A DNA stretch of 64,000 nt from NCBI GenBank assembly GCA_020832375.1, contig JAFIEW010000008.1, positions 1-64,000 of the forward strand, written 5' to 3'. The notes below the pieces were generated by a model. That model worked only from the letters and a program-made list of their open reading frames with translations. It had not been told where the DNA came from and ran no database searches. Positions within the stretch are counted from its first letter, which is position 1; every line of letters starts with the position of its first letter. Origin of the DNA: Cyclobacteriaceae bacterium. GTDB taxonomy: Bacteria; Bacteroidota; Bacteroidia; Cytophagales; Cyclobacteriaceae. Positions 46,546 through 55,860 of this stretch are shown here, in pieces. Position numbers and translations under genes: made by a program.

Positions 46546-46555
46546 CGTGGGATGA
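46546..46555 (+). repeat. Short dispersed motif CGTGGGATGA with T-rich left flank
   Basis: Exact copy right after the AGCS stop, preceded by eight T. Other copies or one-base variants: 1181-1190 (+), 3390-3399 (+), 3600-3609 (-), 8793-8802 (-), 20766-20775 (+, genic), 40933-40942 (-), 55569-55578 (-), 59070-59079 (+) and 60325-60334 (-). Most are intergenic. Function unknown. Confidence 0.55.
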
Positions 46556-46799
46556 AGATAGTAGATCGCTCACAGTGATAATATTAGTGCTTTATATGCT
46601 TTTATATCTTACTCATGAAACCAGCGTAATGATTAATTTTGTTAGATATTAGCTCACAAATGGTTTCTATGATGGCGATTACTTATGAACAGCTAAAAAA
46701 CAGCCTAAACACTTGTTTTAAGCCCTATTTCAATTCCAATAGGTAAATAGATGATTTCAAAAGACGTATTAAAGTAGACTTCTTCAATAAAAGTATCCT

Positions 46800-47759
46800 A
46801 TGAAAAATCACAAAATACCCGTTCGTATCCTCACAGGATTTTTAGGTTCAGGCAAAACAAGCCTACTCAACGAATGGATGCGTGCGTTTCCTTCCAAAAA
46901 ATATGCAATTATTGAAAATGAATTGGGTGCAGAAAGTATTGACAGTCAACTGATCGAGAAGCCAACTGAAGATGTCTTTGAACTTAAAGATGGTTGCTTA
47001 TGCTGTAGCTTAAATGATAACCTTTATGAGCTACTTGAAGCACTTACTCAAAAAAGAGAGGAATTTGACGAGCTGATCATTGAAACAACAGGAATTGCCG
47101 ATCCATCTACCGTTGCACTTCCGTTTAAAACACATCCAGCCATCGAAAATCATTTCGAGCTAAGGTCGGTCATTGCTATTGCAGATGCGCAACACATAGA
47201 AGATCAGCTGAAAGAGACTGCAGAGGCAGCCCTTCAAATAGGCTATGCTGATATCATTCTGATCAATAAAATAGACACAGTTAGCGATCTGTATGTAAAA
47301 GACATTTCTAGCATACTTATTAAAATCAATCCATTTGCAGAAATACTCCAAGGAACAAAAGGAAATTACCCTGTAGAGGAATTAGATGCATACTATGCAG
47401 AGGAACACTCAGGAAAGATAAATTCACCCAATCATCAATCTAATTCACATCAACATGGTGATATTAAGGCGATTCATTTCAGCTTTGAAGAGGCATTTGA
47501 TGTTGATCAATTGCAAAATAGACTTTGGGCATTTCTCATGTTTCAGTCACAAAGTCTCTACCGCATCAAAGGGGTGGTTCATCACCCTGATTATGACCAT
47601 AGAATCATCATACAAGGGGTGGGTAAAAAGCTAGTGGTTGAGAAGGGGGTAAAGTGGAATGCTACGGAGCAAAAAAGAAGCCTTTTTGTATTTATTGGTC
47701 GTAACTTGAAGGAAGATGCCTATAGGAAAATACTTGAACCAAGTGTATTGATGCACTAG
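46800..47759 (+). CDS. CobW/COG0523 family GTPase, putative metal chaperone
   Basis: A 319-residue G3E-family GTPase. P-loop GFLGSGKTS (13-21), the metal-binding CLCC motif at 66-69 (ELKDGCLCCSLND) and the guanine-specificity motif NKID (~157-160) are all present. A histidine-rich insert (NHQSNSHQHGD, ~208-220) separates the GTPase domain from the CobW C-terminal domain (~222-315). Such proteins deliver zinc, cobalt or other metals to client proteins. No cobalamin biosynthesis gene is close, so a zinc or general metal role is more likely than cobalamin. No zinc-responsive operator or riboswitch was recognised in the 263 bases upstream. Confidence 0.9.
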   Translation: MKNHKIPVRILTGFLGSGKTSLLNEWMRAFPSKKYAIIENELGAESIDSQLIEKPTEDVFELKDGCLCCSLNDNLYELLEALTQKREEFDELIIETTGIADPSTVALPFKTHPAIENHFELRSVIAIADAQHIEDQLKETAEAALQIGYADIILINKIDTVSDLYVKDISSILIKINPFAEILQGTKGNYPVEELDAYYAEEHSGKINSPNHQSNSHQHGDIKAIHFSFEEAFDVDQLQNRLWAFLMFQSQSLYRIKGVVHHPDYDHRIIIQGVGKKLVVEKGVKWNATEQKRSLFVFIGRNLKEDAYRKILEPSVLMH

Positions 47760-47835
47760 CAACCGCAAGGCTTGAAAAAATCAATACAAAATAATTTTTG
47801 AAGGGATTAGCTACTATCCTCATTCCAAGTAAAAA

Positions 47836-47871
47836 AACACCCACTAACATTAGGAATGAAAGGTGGGTGTT
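47836..47871. terminator. Intrinsic terminator between convergent genes
   Basis: Arms AACACCCAC (47836-47844) and GTGGGTGTT (47863-47871). On the minus strand the hairpin is followed by seven T, so it is primarily the terminator of the small outer-membrane protein gene; it also lies downstream of the COG0523 gene on the plus strand. Confidence 0.85.
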
Positions 47872-47893
47872 TGTAATACTCCAATGATATGCT

Positions 47894-48481
47894 CTATCGA
47901 ATAGATGTTTTGAAGCGGTAGCCTAAAGAATATTGCCACATGCCAGCTCTACCCTCAGCACTAAAGCTTTGGGATTCTGTTACATCATAATTCATAGGAA
48001 CGATGTAAGACACCGCCATCACGAAAGAACCTAGTTCTATTCCTATCTCAGGAACTAAACCAAGAGAAAAGGCGCGAGCACCTGGAAGCTCTTGTCCATT
48101 AATGGTGACATCAGGGGAAGAAAAGCGTGAAACACCAGTAGTTAAGCCTACATACGGGCTCACATTGGAGGTAAAGAAACGATACTGTCCTTTCGCTCCA
48201 AACACAGAAAGTCCATAAGCACCAATGTTATCTCCTGATGTAAATACAGCATTACCGTTGACAGCAAGACCTACACCCACCTTAGCTAAATTCTCTGGGT
48301 GAAACATTGCATCAAAGGCATAGCCGAGTCCAAAAGAGGCCGCTGCCCCTCCTTGATCCACAAACATTGAGCCTTGAGGATTGGAATAACTCAGATTAAA
48401 TCCGATTGAAATGTCTTGTGCCTGTACAATCGATGCAAAACCAAGACAAATGCTGAGTAGTAGTGTTTTGATTAAGTTCAT
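47894..48481 (-). CDS. Small outer-membrane beta-barrel protein
   Basis: A 195-residue exported protein with signal peptide (MNLIKTLLLSICLGFASIVQAQ) and about eight predicted strands (for example ISIGFNLSYSNPQG, GAKGQYRFFTSNVSPYVGLT and FVMAVSYIVPMNY), ending in an aromatic-rich strand (WQYSLGYRFK). Fits the OmpA/OmpW-like 8-strand class often annotated as outer membrane beta-barrel protein. No function can be assigned. Monocistronic with its own terminator. Confidence 0.8.
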   Translation of the reverse strand: MNLIKTLLLSICLGFASIVQAQDISIGFNLSYSNPQGSMFVDQGGAAASFGLGYAFDAMFHPENLAKVGVGLAVNGNAVFTSGDNIGAYGLSVFGAKGQYRFFTSNVSPYVGLTTGVSRFSSPDVTINGQELPGARAFSLGLVPEIGIELGSFVMAVSYIVPMNYDVTESQSFSAEGRAGMWQYSLGYRFKTSIR

Positions 48482-48972
48482 GTGATAATTTGGATTAATT
48501 TTTAAACATATACTTTCAATATTGATAGCTATACTATCGGTAATGCAAATATAAATAAAAGATTCGCACCGCTAATACTTATGTAAGATTATAAATCATT
48601 TATGAAATTTAAACTTGGTATGCAGGAAAAAACCAACTATTATGCACTGAAAATTAGAATATTTAATATAAATCAATTCAATACATCAAATATGATTTCT
48701 CGCGAAGGTAAAATAGAGAAACAAGCTTTCTTTGTTGTTACTGATAGAAAAATGATCACCTTCAAACAGCTTACTTTAAGCTTTCCACGTTTTTTCATGA
48801 AACACTAAATCAGATTTAACATTTACGAGAATGATAAAGGCAAGCATCAAATTGTTGGATTGAGACCTTTGGATAGATAGGTTTAAAGCATTTTGTTTAG
48901 AAATGATGCATATAATAAGTGCTAAAACTAGATTTTGAAAAGTCATTATCATTTTTTTTAGCTTTGTGTGCA
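48482..48972. other. Intergenic region before repeat copy B
   Basis: AT-rich DNA upstream of the small outer-membrane protein, holding its promoter near 48482-48560. Two short frames (48601-48808 plus and 48776-48973 minus) show no family features, signal peptide or start context, and I do not call them genes. Confidence 0.5.
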
Positions 48973-49190
48973 TGATCTAATATGACTATCCGCTTGTATG
49001 CAACTTAAATTTCAAAAGAAGTATGACGGTTTAAAAGCGCTGAAGGTGCTATATAGCAAAGCACAGAGTGAAGCCCTGTGAGAAATAGTAAGCATGATTT
49101 AACTTTACCCTGAAAGGGCGTCACAACCTAACAAGTTGTGTCTTTGCGAGACGTATATCTATTTATGTAATTATGCGGATAAGCACATAA
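48973..49190 (+). repeat. MITE-like dispersed repeat, copy B
   Basis: Second full copy of the ~210-bp element, same orientation as copy A. Left end ATGACTATCCGCTTG (~48982-48996) and right end ATGCGGATAAGCAC (~49173-49186) are inverted relative to each other. Internal hairpins: TGCTATATAGCA (self-complementary), CACAG...CTGTG and CACAAC...GTTGTG. The last replaces a different but also paired sequence in copy A, which suggests conserved structure rather than conserved sequence. It lies just past the 3' end of the hybrid kinase gene. Confidence 0.7.
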
Positions 49191-49254
49191 TCTAAATCAT
49201 TTAAGCTAGAGTATATCTTAACCAAAAAAGATTGGAATAAGTAAACTCACAAGG

Positions 49255-52200
49255 CTAATCTACATCGATAACACCATTAATATAATGCTGAGTAGATTTT
49301 GCAATCGAAAGCATCTTTTCAAAAAGTTGGTTTTCTCTAGAATCCAAAAGCCTTGTGTTTTCTTGCTTTATATAACTTTCATAATCATCAATACATTCTT
49401 TAAGGGCTAGCAAATGAGCTGTGGCACAAGTACCTCTCAACTTATGAATAACTTTCATAAGCTTAGCCATTTGCCTGTTGGCTCTTGCTTTGGACCAACT
49501 CTCAGTCAACTCATCGATTGATTTAATCAACATATATAAAACTTGATTGAGACTCTCAGATTGTAGTCCAGTAGTTTTCACCAGAGTATCAAGATCAAAT
49601 AGAATCACCCCATCTTTTTGACCGATATTAGTAGAGTGTGTTTTTAAATCACCATTTTCAATAAAGTCAGTTAGTAATTCAGCGAACTCTGATTTATCAA
49701 TGGGCTTGCTAATATGAGCATCAAAACCAGCCTTTTCTATGGCATCAACAGCCTTTCTATCAGTAGCCGCAGACCACGCTACAACAGGAATCTGACTGTA
49801 GTTCGGACTCGATTTCACAAATCTACAAATATCAAAACCATCAAGGTTGGGCATCTGCAAGTCTGTAATGATAAAACTAGGTAGAGCCTCTTTAGAAAGA
49901 ATTTGTAGTGCTTCCTTACCCGAACCACAGGTTTTTACCTCTATTTGCGAAACTTCCTTCTTCAACATACTCTCCAGAAGGAATGCATTTACTTCATTGT
50001 CATCTACTACCAGTACGGAAATCTGTTTATTTATTTGTCGCCTTTCTTCTCGTTTAGAATACTCAAACTGATCTAATTTCTGAAGGATTTCATTAGATGA
50101 AAATGGTTTCATTAAAAAGCCATCAAATAGACCAACAGATTCATTCATAGCTTTATCAGCTTTAGAATTGCTGATGGCAATGGTCTTTACATCTTGGTTA
50201 AACTTTCTGAATAGATCAGACTGTATAAATGGGAAATCTTCTTTACAGCTTTCATAGTCAATAAGCACTAAGGGTGCTTTATCTTCTTGCGGAGTCTTGT
50301 ACTTAATAAAATCTTTAAAAGTGATAAAACAATGACCTTCTATAGGGTAATCAAGCATTTCACAAAAGTTATCCAAGAACTTTTTATCCTGATCAATAAG
50401 AAAAACATGCCGCGTTTTTTTAATCCTTTCTAGACAATTGATCGTGTATTGAGGGTTTTTGATCTTCATTGTGAAAAAAAACTTTGACCCTATTGCTTTC
50501 TTGCTTTCTACACGAAGTGCACTATTCATGAGAGTAAGTAAGTAGTTCGAAATAGTAAGTCCTAAGCCCGTTCCCCCATATTTTTCAGATGTATTAATTT
50601 CTTCTTGAGCAAAAGCCTCAAAAATCTGATCCAATTTATCATCAGCTATCCCTACCCCAGTATCTTGGACTTCAAAAATAATTTGATCGTGATTTTGCGC
50701 ATCAAGCAATACAGCAAGCTGTACGTATCCTTGTTCTGTAAATTTCACAGCATTACTTAAAAGATTAATCAACACCTGCTTCAGCCGTAGAAAATCAAAA
50801 ACCAACGTTTTAGGTAGAGATGCAGGAAGCCTTAGGTAAAGTTTAATATTTTTGGCATTTGCTTGATAACTCAAGGTTGTAATGCATTCATTGCAAAGTT
50901 GGTGAAGGTCATTTTCTTGCTCATTCAGATCTAATTTACCAGCTTCTATTTTTGCCATGTCTAAAGTGTCATTGACTAAATCAAGTAATGACAGGGATGA
51001 CTGTGCCAAAGAGTCCACATAGCTTTTTTGTAAATTATCTAGTGTTGTTTGCTGCAATAATTCTGTAAACCCTTTTATACCTGCCAAAGGAGTTCGTAAC
51101 TCGTGCGTCATGTGAGCAAGAAATTCAGATTTAGCATCATTTGCAGACTGGGCTTTCCGTTTTTCTTCTTTTAGGTCACTTTCTAATTGTATACGACCTA
51201 AGGCGTGCGTTAAAGAGTCACAGTAAGAATGAATTAATGACAAAGCCGTGTCGTCTAAACTAATTTGAGAATCTTGCTTATCAAATATGATCAAACCAAA
51301 AAAGTCTGCCTCTACCCAAAGTGGAAAGATGAAACTAGAACCTTGATGTTCAATTAAAAAACTCATGGATTCTCTTAAGCTAAGATCTTTACTCGGCTCT
51401 AAAAATTGATCAGGCCTAAGCTTATTAAAGACTTCGAAGAGCTTAACATCCCCAAAGTACTGGTAGCGGGGGTCTTTCTTTTTTGAATAGCTTAATTGCC
51501 TCACCCATTCGAAAGTACTTTTAAAACTATTCTTTTGTGGCATCCACTGACAAATATGAATACAATCAAATTCCAGAGCATCTCCCATTGGACGGATACT
51601 TCGAAATAAAGAGGATGAAAAAGTCTTTCCTTTAAGTAAAAAGGATACAGCCTCTGTATTTGCTTTTAACAAAAGCTCTTTTTTCTCTAATTGAGCTTGA
51701 AGTCGTTTGCTTTCGGATATATCCTGAACTGTACCAAAAAGACTTTTCTTGTTAGTAATAGGATCTTCTACAATTCGCCCAACATCACGAATCCATATCA
51801 TTTTGCCTTCTGCAGTTCTTGCTCTTAGCTCTACGTCGTATGGTATTCCAAACTCCATGGCCTGCTCAAAGCATTGATGCAAAAGAACCTGATCTTTGGG
51901 TAAAATTAAATCGTCAATGTTATCAAGGGAAGGCTGAAAATCGATGTTTAAGCCAAAAATCCTCTTCGTTTCATCAGTCCACAAAAGTTCACCGTTCGCC
52001 TCATGATACACCCATCCACCAATTTTGGCAATTTGGCTTGTTTGATGCAATAAACGCTTAGTCTCGTAGAGTTGCTCACGATGTTCCACAAGCATGCTAA
52101 TATCAGTAGTGACTCCAGTCAGGAGCAAGGCCCTCCCAGCCCCATCCCGCTTATGAACAATTGTTTTTTGAAGTACATTAATATAGCCTCCTGTTGCTTT

Positions 52201-53304
52201 TTTAATACGGCATTCCATTTCATATGGACTCAAAGTAATACTTACGCCGTAAAGCTGCTGATCAAAGAAGGGCAAATCTGAAGGGTGGTAAAAAGATCTG
52301 AATTCTTTAATACCCAATGAATGATAATTAGCATTCAAAGATTTACCAAATAATATTTTTGCCAAAGAATGATTAATGATTACTTGATCTTTATTTACTA
52401 CAATCTCGAAGGTTCCTACTCCTGTTGCCTCGAGGGCATGATGAGTTCTATTACGTTCTTCGGACAATAGATTGTCAGAAAATTTCTGATCGACAGATGG
52501 AAATAAATAACCTGAATAAACATCTTGACCATCAACCCTACTTTGACTTTTCTGATTGATTTCATTAACCCATAAATAACTACCATCAGCTTTTTTAATG
52601 CGGTAGGTATACTGTGCTATATTATCCACCTGCCTTGTTGTAATTTCCCAATCACGAAGGGCAGCTAAATCATCAGGATGCATCAAAGAATAAAAATCTA
52701 CACCTTTCTGAGTAAGCTCTTGCGGCTCATAGCCAAGAATCTCCTTTACATTTGAAGATACATAATGAAATGTCCACGGAGAGTTTATAGTTGTCTCAAA
52801 CATGATGCCCCGAGCCTTTTGATATTGAAAATAGAAATCAATTAGGCTTGGGTCTTCTTTGATAGCTTGATCTTGATTAATTTTTCGCCCACCAATTAAC
52901 AATATCTCATATGCATTATGAAGGTAAAGTTGATCAAAAACATGAAAATCGATAGATAGCTTTTCATGACCAAAAGATAGTGTTTTGGAAAATGAGCTCC
53001 CCAACAAGGCACCCCATTGTGACCTATGGAATACTTCGCTTAAGAATGAAAGGTCTAGACGATCTAGCTGATTAAAGTTTTTATCATTTTGAGCTGATAA
53101 GGGCATTAATCTCAAATCCACTACAGCGTTTTTTTCACCAACAGGATGACTCACCAAGATTAAAAAATCATGCTTTTTGGTGATCAAAGCTTCCATAAGA
53201 GCTCTATTTTCTCTTTGAAGGTCAATTAAAAGCTGTCTATCAGACTCAGTCATAACAAAAATAATAAACAACAATATAGTACATAATAATTGATAGTTAA
53301 ACAT
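49255..53304 (-). CDS. Multi-PAS hybrid sensor histidine kinase with two receivers and HPt
   Basis: A 1349-residue hybrid kinase. Three PAS-type domains with PAC-like segments (~165-270, ~285-405, ~420-535), a GAF-like domain (~545-705), HisKA with H734 in AHMTHELRTPLAG, HATPase (~795-950; N-box NLLSNA, G-boxes DTGVGIAD and GGTGLGL), a receiver-like domain (~965-1080, D1016), a second receiver (~1093-1215, D1148 in IITDLQMP) and a C-terminal HPt domain (~1230-1349, H1287 in IHKLRG). The full phosphorelay H-D-H is present on one chain; the output regulator is not adjacent. Start uncertain: ATG at 53253 would remove a hydrophobic 17-residue leader. Confidence 0.92.
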   Translation of the reverse strand: MFNYQLLCTILLFIIFVMTESDRQLLIDLQRENRALMEALITKKHDFLILVSHPVGEKNAVVDLRLMPLSAQNDKNFNQLDRLDLSFLSEVFHRSQWGALLGSSFSKTLSFGHEKLSIDFHVFDQLYLHNAYEILLIGGRKINQDQAIKEDPSLIDFYFQYQKARGIMFETTINSPWTFHYVSSNVKEILGYEPQELTQKGVDFYSLMHPDDLAALRDWEITTRQVDNIAQYTYRIKKADGSYLWVNEINQKSQSRVDGQDVYSGYLFPSVDQKFSDNLLSEERNRTHHALEATGVGTFEIVVNKDQVIINHSLAKILFGKSLNANYHSLGIKEFRSFYHPSDLPFFDQQLYGVSITLSPYEMECRIKKATGGYINVLQKTIVHKRDGAGRALLLTGVTTDISMLVEHREQLYETKRLLHQTSQIAKIGGWVYHEANGELLWTDETKRIFGLNIDFQPSLDNIDDLILPKDQVLLHQCFEQAMEFGIPYDVELRARTAEGKMIWIRDVGRIVEDPITNKKSLFGTVQDISESKRLQAQLEKKELLLKANTEAVSFLLKGKTFSSSLFRSIRPMGDALEFDCIHICQWMPQKNSFKSTFEWVRQLSYSKKKDPRYQYFGDVKLFEVFNKLRPDQFLEPSKDLSLRESMSFLIEHQGSSFIFPLWVEADFFGLIIFDKQDSQISLDDTALSLIHSYCDSLTHALGRIQLESDLKEEKRKAQSANDAKSEFLAHMTHELRTPLAGIKGFTELLQQTTLDNLQKSYVDSLAQSSLSLLDLVNDTLDMAKIEAGKLDLNEQENDLHQLCNECITTLSYQANAKNIKLYLRLPASLPKTLVFDFLRLKQVLINLLSNAVKFTEQGYVQLAVLLDAQNHDQIIFEVQDTGVGIADDKLDQIFEAFAQEEINTSEKYGGTGLGLTISNYLLTLMNSALRVESKKAIGSKFFFTMKIKNPQYTINCLERIKKTRHVFLIDQDKKFLDNFCEMLDYPIEGHCFITFKDFIKYKTPQEDKAPLVLIDYESCKEDFPFIQSDLFRKFNQDVKTIAISNSKADKAMNESVGLFDGFLMKPFSSNEILQKLDQFEYSKREERRQINKQISVLVVDDNEVNAFLLESMLKKEVSQIEVKTCGSGKEALQILSKEALPSFIITDLQMPNLDGFDICRFVKSSPNYSQIPVVAWSAATDRKAVDAIEKAGFDAHISKPIDKSEFAELLTDFIENGDLKTHSTNIGQKDGVILFDLDTLVKTTGLQSESLNQVLYMLIKSIDELTESWSKARANRQMAKLMKVIHKLRGTCATAHLLALKECIDDYESYIKQENTRLLDSRENQLFEKMLSIAKSTQHYINGVIDVD

Positions 53305-53464
53305 CGATTAATACAAGAGAATATCTTGTATGTAATATATATGCGCTATATTTGCTTATAAAGAAAATTTACGTCAAAAAGTGACAGTGAGGTAAGGCCA
53401 AAAAATCAATATTACAGAATAACCATTTTAAAAAATGAAGTATAAATTACTTTATCGAAAATAA

Positions 53465-55384
53465 TCAAATGGCAAATATTTTGCCATTTTCGTCATAAGC
53501 AATCATTCCCTCCTCCATCAAAAAACTAATGGTTTGAGAAAAAACCTCATCCTTCCAGTTTAAATGCCTTTTCAAATCATCAGGATAATAAGCTCCTTTC
53601 TTTAAAAGACCCAAAAGACTTTCTATATTCGATTGTGAAGTACTTAAAGCTGACTTTTTGTTTTTTTTCGTACAAACATCACATACGCCGCACGCTGTTT
53701 TTAAATTTTCACCAAAGTAAGACACAATCTTTTTAGTACGGCAGTAATCATTATCTTTTATATATTCCTCAACCGCCTTCATTTTACTAGCCGCCAGCTG
53801 CTGACGCTGCTCATAATACAATCGATCGATCCCTAGACTTTCTACCGCCCTTCTTGGGGTAACAAAAGTAATCAGATCATGATCAGATGCGGGCTCGTAG
53901 AGCACAATATCCATCTGATTAAGGTGCTCTAAAAGGTATTTAACCCTTGATGGATTAAGACCACAGTGCTGCCCCAACTCTACTTCATTGACCTTTTGAA
54001 TACCATGATAAAGCTCGCCACCATACAATCGTAGTAGTTGCTCTAGTAGGCTCTCATACACAGGATGATCAACTATAAACTTATATAAATCACGAGAATT
54101 GACTTTAATTACCAAGCTACTAAAGGCAGTACCTCGAGTGCTATATTGTATCAAACCAAGCTCTTCGAGGCGCTTCAGACCACTATAAGTCTGAAAGGGA
54201 TCCAAAGAAAATTTTTGTACAAAACCCACCAATTGAATCGGATAAGAAACCATGAAACCAGAGCCTACCGCGAGCTTAAAATGAACGGCAAGGCAATTAT
54301 AGAGGTGTTTTAGCTTTTCTAAACTAGGGTAGCTTTGGATATGATTTTCATGCAAACTTTTAATGTCTCTGTCGTTGTAAAGCAGAACGGCATAAGCTTT
54401 TTTCTCATCTCTGCCAGCCCTTCCTGCTTCTTGGTAGTATGCCTCTAGCGTGTCAGGTAGGTCTAAATGAACTACTAATCGCACATCAGGTTTATCGATG
54501 CCCATACCAAAAGCATTGGTCGAAACCATTACACGCACTTGATTGCCTATCCAATGATTTTGCTTTTTAGCTCTCACATCCCCTGCCAATCCTGCATGGT
54601 AAAAGTCTGCAGAAACACCTTGCTCATGAAGCCATAAAGCCACTTGCTTTGTCTTTTTACGATTTCTTACATACACTATGGCAGTACCTGGCACCCTATT
54701 AAGCATATACAGTAGGCGAGCTGGCTTATTGGTTTCATGAAGTACAGAATAGCTCAAATTGGCTCTCGAAAAGCTCTTTTCAAATATCTGATGATTTTCC
54801 TTGTCGAAGTGAAGCTTGTCAATTAGGTCGAGCTTTACTTCGGGTGTAGCAGAGGCTGTCAGCGCGATGTATTTCACACTAGGCAGATGCTCTTCCTTAA
54901 ATCGACCAATAGAAAGATAGGGCGGTCTGAAATCATACCCCCACTGAGAAACACAATGTGCCTCGTCTACTACCAAAAGACTGACCCTCATTTTCTTGAT
55001 GCGTTCTTTGAAAAGATCTGTATTCAGTCTTTCTGGTGAAATATATAAAAATTTCACTCCCCCGTAGACGCAATTGTCCAAAATACGATCAATATCAGCT
55101 TTTTTTAAGCCTGAATAAATAGCTACGGCATTGATTTTCCTTTTGACGAGCTGCTCAACTTGGTCTTTCATCAGGGCGATGAGTGGCGATATGACAATGG
55201 TAATCCCCTCTAAAAGTAATCCAGGAACCTGAAAACAGATACTTTTTCCACCTCCCGTTGGCAATAAGGCAAGGGTATCATGCGATGACAGAACCGATTC
55301 TATAATCTCCAACTGCAAAGGACGAAAGGAAGGGTATCCCCAATATTGCTTTAATACATCAGTAGGATGAGTTTCCATGATCAA
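53465..55384 (-). CDS. recQ: RecQ-family ATP-dependent DNA helicase
   Basis: A 639-residue superfamily 2 helicase that unwinds duplex and recombination intermediates 3' to 5'. Walker A TGGGKS (43-48), DEAH box (140-143) with the RecQ aromatic loop SQWGYDFRPPY, motif VI QEAGRAGRDEKKA, zinc-binding cysteines (CRTKKIVSYFGE then CGVCDVC, ~553-580) and a winged-helix region. The C-terminal HRDC domain seen in E. coli RecQ is not evident, so this is the shorter form common in the Bacteroidota. The last codons form a palindrome. Confidence 0.95.
   Translation of the reverse strand: MIMETHPTDVLKQYWGYPSFRPLQLEIIESVLSSHDTLALLPTGGGKSICFQVPGLLLEGITIVISPLIALMKDQVEQLVKRKINAVAIYSGLKKADIDRILDNCVYGGVKFLYISPERLNTDLFKERIKKMRVSLLVVDEAHCVSQWGYDFRPPYLSIGRFKEEHLPSVKYIALTASATPEVKLDLIDKLHFDKENHQIFEKSFSRANLSYSVLHETNKPARLLYMLNRVPGTAIVYVRNRKKTKQVALWLHEQGVSADFYHAGLAGDVRAKKQNHWIGNQVRVMVSTNAFGMGIDKPDVRLVVHLDLPDTLEAYYQEAGRAGRDEKKAYAVLLYNDRDIKSLHENHIQSYPSLEKLKHLYNCLAVHFKLAVGSGFMVSYPIQLVGFVQKFSLDPFQTYSGLKRLEELGLIQYSTRGTAFSSLVIKVNSRDLYKFIVDHPVYESLLEQLLRLYGGELYHGIQKVNEVELGQHCGLNPSRVKYLLEHLNQMDIVLYEPASDHDLITFVTPRRAVESLGIDRLYYEQRQQLAASKMKAVEEYIKDNDYCRTKKIVSYFGENLKTACGVCDVCTKKNKKSALSTSQSNIESLLGLLKKGAYYPDDLKRHLNWKDEVFSQTISFLMEEGMIAYDENGKIFAI
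53467..53489 (-). terminator. Palindrome overlapping the end of recQ
   Basis: Arms AAATGGCAAA (53467-53476) and TTTGCCATTT (53480-53489) encode the last residues of RecQ (NGKIFAI) and its stop. A T-rich stretch follows on the minus strand. Probably a coding-overlapping intrinsic terminator. Confidence 0.6.
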
Positions 55385-55588
55385 TCAGTTGGAATGTAGT
55401 GATCCCTTAGACTTTATCAAAAGGGTCAAATAAAAATATGCATCTATCAGTAACTGTACAAACTATTGCCTTTTGAAAGTTGAATTGATTTTTTAGCTTT
55501 TCAATAACCTCAATGACAGCTAAAATTATCCAGGAAATTATTTTGAAATGAGATGTAGAATTAGCTCCTCATCTCACACAAAGCAAAA

Positions 55589-55783
55589 TTATTGATCATT
55601 TTTTCTTTTGGCTCTTCGATAGAAGCCATAGCCTACTATGACGATCATGGGAATGATGATGAAAAAAACATAATCGTCCATACCTTCCGGTTGATTAGGA
55701 ACTGTTTGATCTGGATTTGGAGCCTCTTGAGCTACCTGTATCAATGTAAAGATGAATAGATTGAGCGTCGAAATCATGGTCAA
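55589..55783 (-). CDS. Small membrane protein
   Basis: A 64-residue protein with a hydrophobic N-terminal segment (~5-18), a proline/glutamine-rich linker (EAPNPDQTVPNQPEG) and one strong membrane helix (DYVFFIIIPMIVIVGYGFY, ~37-55) with a basic tail RRAKRKNDQ. Could be a lone single-span protein with a signal peptide. Not recognised. It lies between recQ and the folB/DivIVA pair, in a separate transcript, with 204 bases to recQ. That gap contains a variant of the short dispersed motif (55569-55578). Confidence 0.6.
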   Translation of the reverse strand: MTMISTLNLFIFTLIQVAQEAPNPDQTVPNQPEGMDDYVFFIIIPMIVIVGYGFYRRAKRKNDQ

Positions 55784-55860
55784 AAATTTTAGACATTAAT
55801 TACTTCACGAATTCTTAAGCCTTTGGTTAGTTTCGCGATTTTCAATGGATAGATGAATCT

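Noticed and set aside
46537-46799. Cobalamin riboswitch upstream of the COG0523 GTPase
   Set aside because: No conserved B12-box-like sequence or suitable stem was found by eye.
48601-48808. Possible 68-residue gene
   Set aside because: No recognisable family, no signal or membrane segment, no start context, in an AT-rich intergenic region.
48776-48973. Possible 65-residue membrane peptide on the minus strand
   Set aside because: One weak hydrophobic stretch only; ends directly at repeat copy B and has no supporting context.
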